Part shown: positions 19,661 to 20,220 of the stretch, piece by piece | Layout: each line of letters opens with the position of its first letter | Numbering within the stretch: position 1 is the stretch's first letter | Assembly: GCA_011763485.2 (NCBI GenBank) | Contig: JAANSK020286713.1 | Span: 1-20,220, forward strand | Direction: 5' to 3' | From: Isoetes engelmannii | Lineage: Eukaryota; Streptophyta; Lycopodiopsida; Isoetales; Isoetaceae | Length of the DNA: 20,220 nt | Made by a program: the position numbers and the translations under genes | Notes under the pieces: model-generated | Database searches by the model: none | What the model saw: the letters and a program-made list of their open reading frames with translations, nothing else | Told to the model about the DNA's origin: nothing

Positions 19661-20220
19661 TTATTTTAATATTGCGGCATAGTGCAGATGGCTAGTTTCT
19701 TTGGTTTTCAACTCTCTAGCACGGGTTCGAGTCCACGTTTTGACATATATTTCACACAATTGTTTTTTCGCATTCGACTCTGCCACGGCCTTGAGGCGCT
19801 CCGCGTCGAGCTCATCTTGCAGCTTGGCGACCTTGTCCCGGGCGGCGCGCATCTCGCCGTCGAGCTGGTCACGCAGGCTGGTGATCTCAAACTCGAGACT
19901 AGCCCGCGCTGCGAGAGCGTCGTCCAGCCGGCTCTCGGCGTCGAGTTTCTCGCGCTCGGCGCCGATGGTCTCGGCCGTGATACCCTCGAGCTCCTTGAGC
20001 GTCGCGGCCAGCTCGTCCTTTAGGCGCTCAACGTCAGACTTGAGACCCTCGACCTGCGCCGTACTCTGGACGGCCGCCGCTTCCACGGCTCTCTGCTTAC
20101 GAGACCCGTAGGCGCCGTCGAGCTCGGCCTGGCATATGGTGAGTTCCGTCTTGAGCTCGATGAGTGTGACGTTGAGCGACTCGAACTCCTCCTCTCTGCC
20201 CTTGGCCGCGGCGGCCAGTT
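19661..20220 (-). CDS. 3' part of a GC-rich coiled-coil protein gene (5' end beyond the window)
   Basis: The minus-strand frame enters at the window edge and is open for about 185 codons to a stop at 19661-19663. Residues encoded by about 20220-19785 form an almost uninterrupted heptad-like coiled coil rich in Glu, Ala, Leu, Arg and Lys (VERLKDELAATLKELEGI, SLRDQLDGEMRAARDKVAKL). The third codon position is nearly always G or C. Near 19780 the composition drops abruptly to AT-rich and the reading loses coiled-coil character, so the true exon probably ends there, perhaps at the GTGTGA donor just after the KKQL codons. Long plant coiled-coil proteins such as the WEB family look similar, but this cannot be assigned from repeats of this kind. 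Codon use differs sharply from SWIP. Confidence 0.6.
   Translation of the reverse strand, partial: LAAAAKGREEEFESLNVTLIELKTELTICQAELDGAYGSRKQRAVEAAAVQSTAQVEGLKSDVERLKDELAATLKELEGITAETIGAEREKLDAESRLDDALAARASLEFEITSLRDQLDGEMRAARDKVAKLQDELDAERLKAVAESNAKKQLCEIYVKTWTRTRARELKTKETSHLHYAAILK
19687..19734 (+). repeat. tRNA-like (pol III A/B-box) remnant
   Basis: GGTTCGAGTCC at 19724-19734 is an exact B-box of RNA polymerase III. A degenerate A-box-like GATGGCTAGTTTCTTTGG lies at 19687-19704, at tRNA-like spacing. The T-arm stem does not pair properly, so this is not a tRNA gene. It is most likely a SINE fragment, and it lies antisense to the last codons of the coiled-coil frame, which supports that frame's tail being non-coding. 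Confidence 0.35.

Overview
The window is nuclear DNA from a multicellular eukaryote, most probably a green plant. It is AT-rich and gene-sparse, with short spliced exons, GT-AG introns, and one very large intron loaded with decayed coding DNA and tRNA-like repeat pieces. A GC-rich coding block at the right edge is compatible with a monocot, but I cannot fix the lineage.

The dominant feature is one complete gene on the + strand, 2953-17039. It encodes SWIP (WASHC4, WASH complex subunit 4/7), the large scaffold subunit of the WASH complex, which drives Arp2/3-dependent actin assembly on endosomes. I could rebuild 25 exons by hand. The phases close at every junction and give 3,486 nt, that is 1,161 codons plus stop, against about 1,173 residues in human WASHC4. 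Recognisable family blocks occur from the first exon to the last. A TATA box (2826-2833), a short leader without upstream ATGs, and a polyadenylation hexamer (17223-17228) frame the gene.

Layout. 1-1106: decayed coding DNA, part of which resembles plant-mobile-domain or Ulp1-type transposon proteins. 1107-2820: intergenic DNA with a 72-bp tandem duplication and a small unrecognised ORF. 2826-17240: the SWIP transcription unit. Its intron 13 (7677-12202, 4.5 kb) holds a tRNA-like SINE remnant on the - strand and about 3 kb of intronless, frameshifted coding-like sequence that I could not identify. The intron ends in a 114-bp tandem duplication flanked by an exact 8-bp direct repeat that includes the 3' splice site. 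Intron 14 (12293-13880) carries a fragment resembling a Ulp1/C48 cysteine protease and a 300-bp tandem duplication. 17250-19660: intergenic DNA with further small tandem duplications. 19661-20220: the 3' end of a - strand coiled-coil gene, GC-rich and unlike everything else here, with a tRNA-like B-box motif just past its coding end.

The main large-scale signal beyond the SWIP gene is the number of short, mostly two-copy tandem duplications (20 to 300 bp). At least a dozen occur in 20 kb, all in non-coding DNA.
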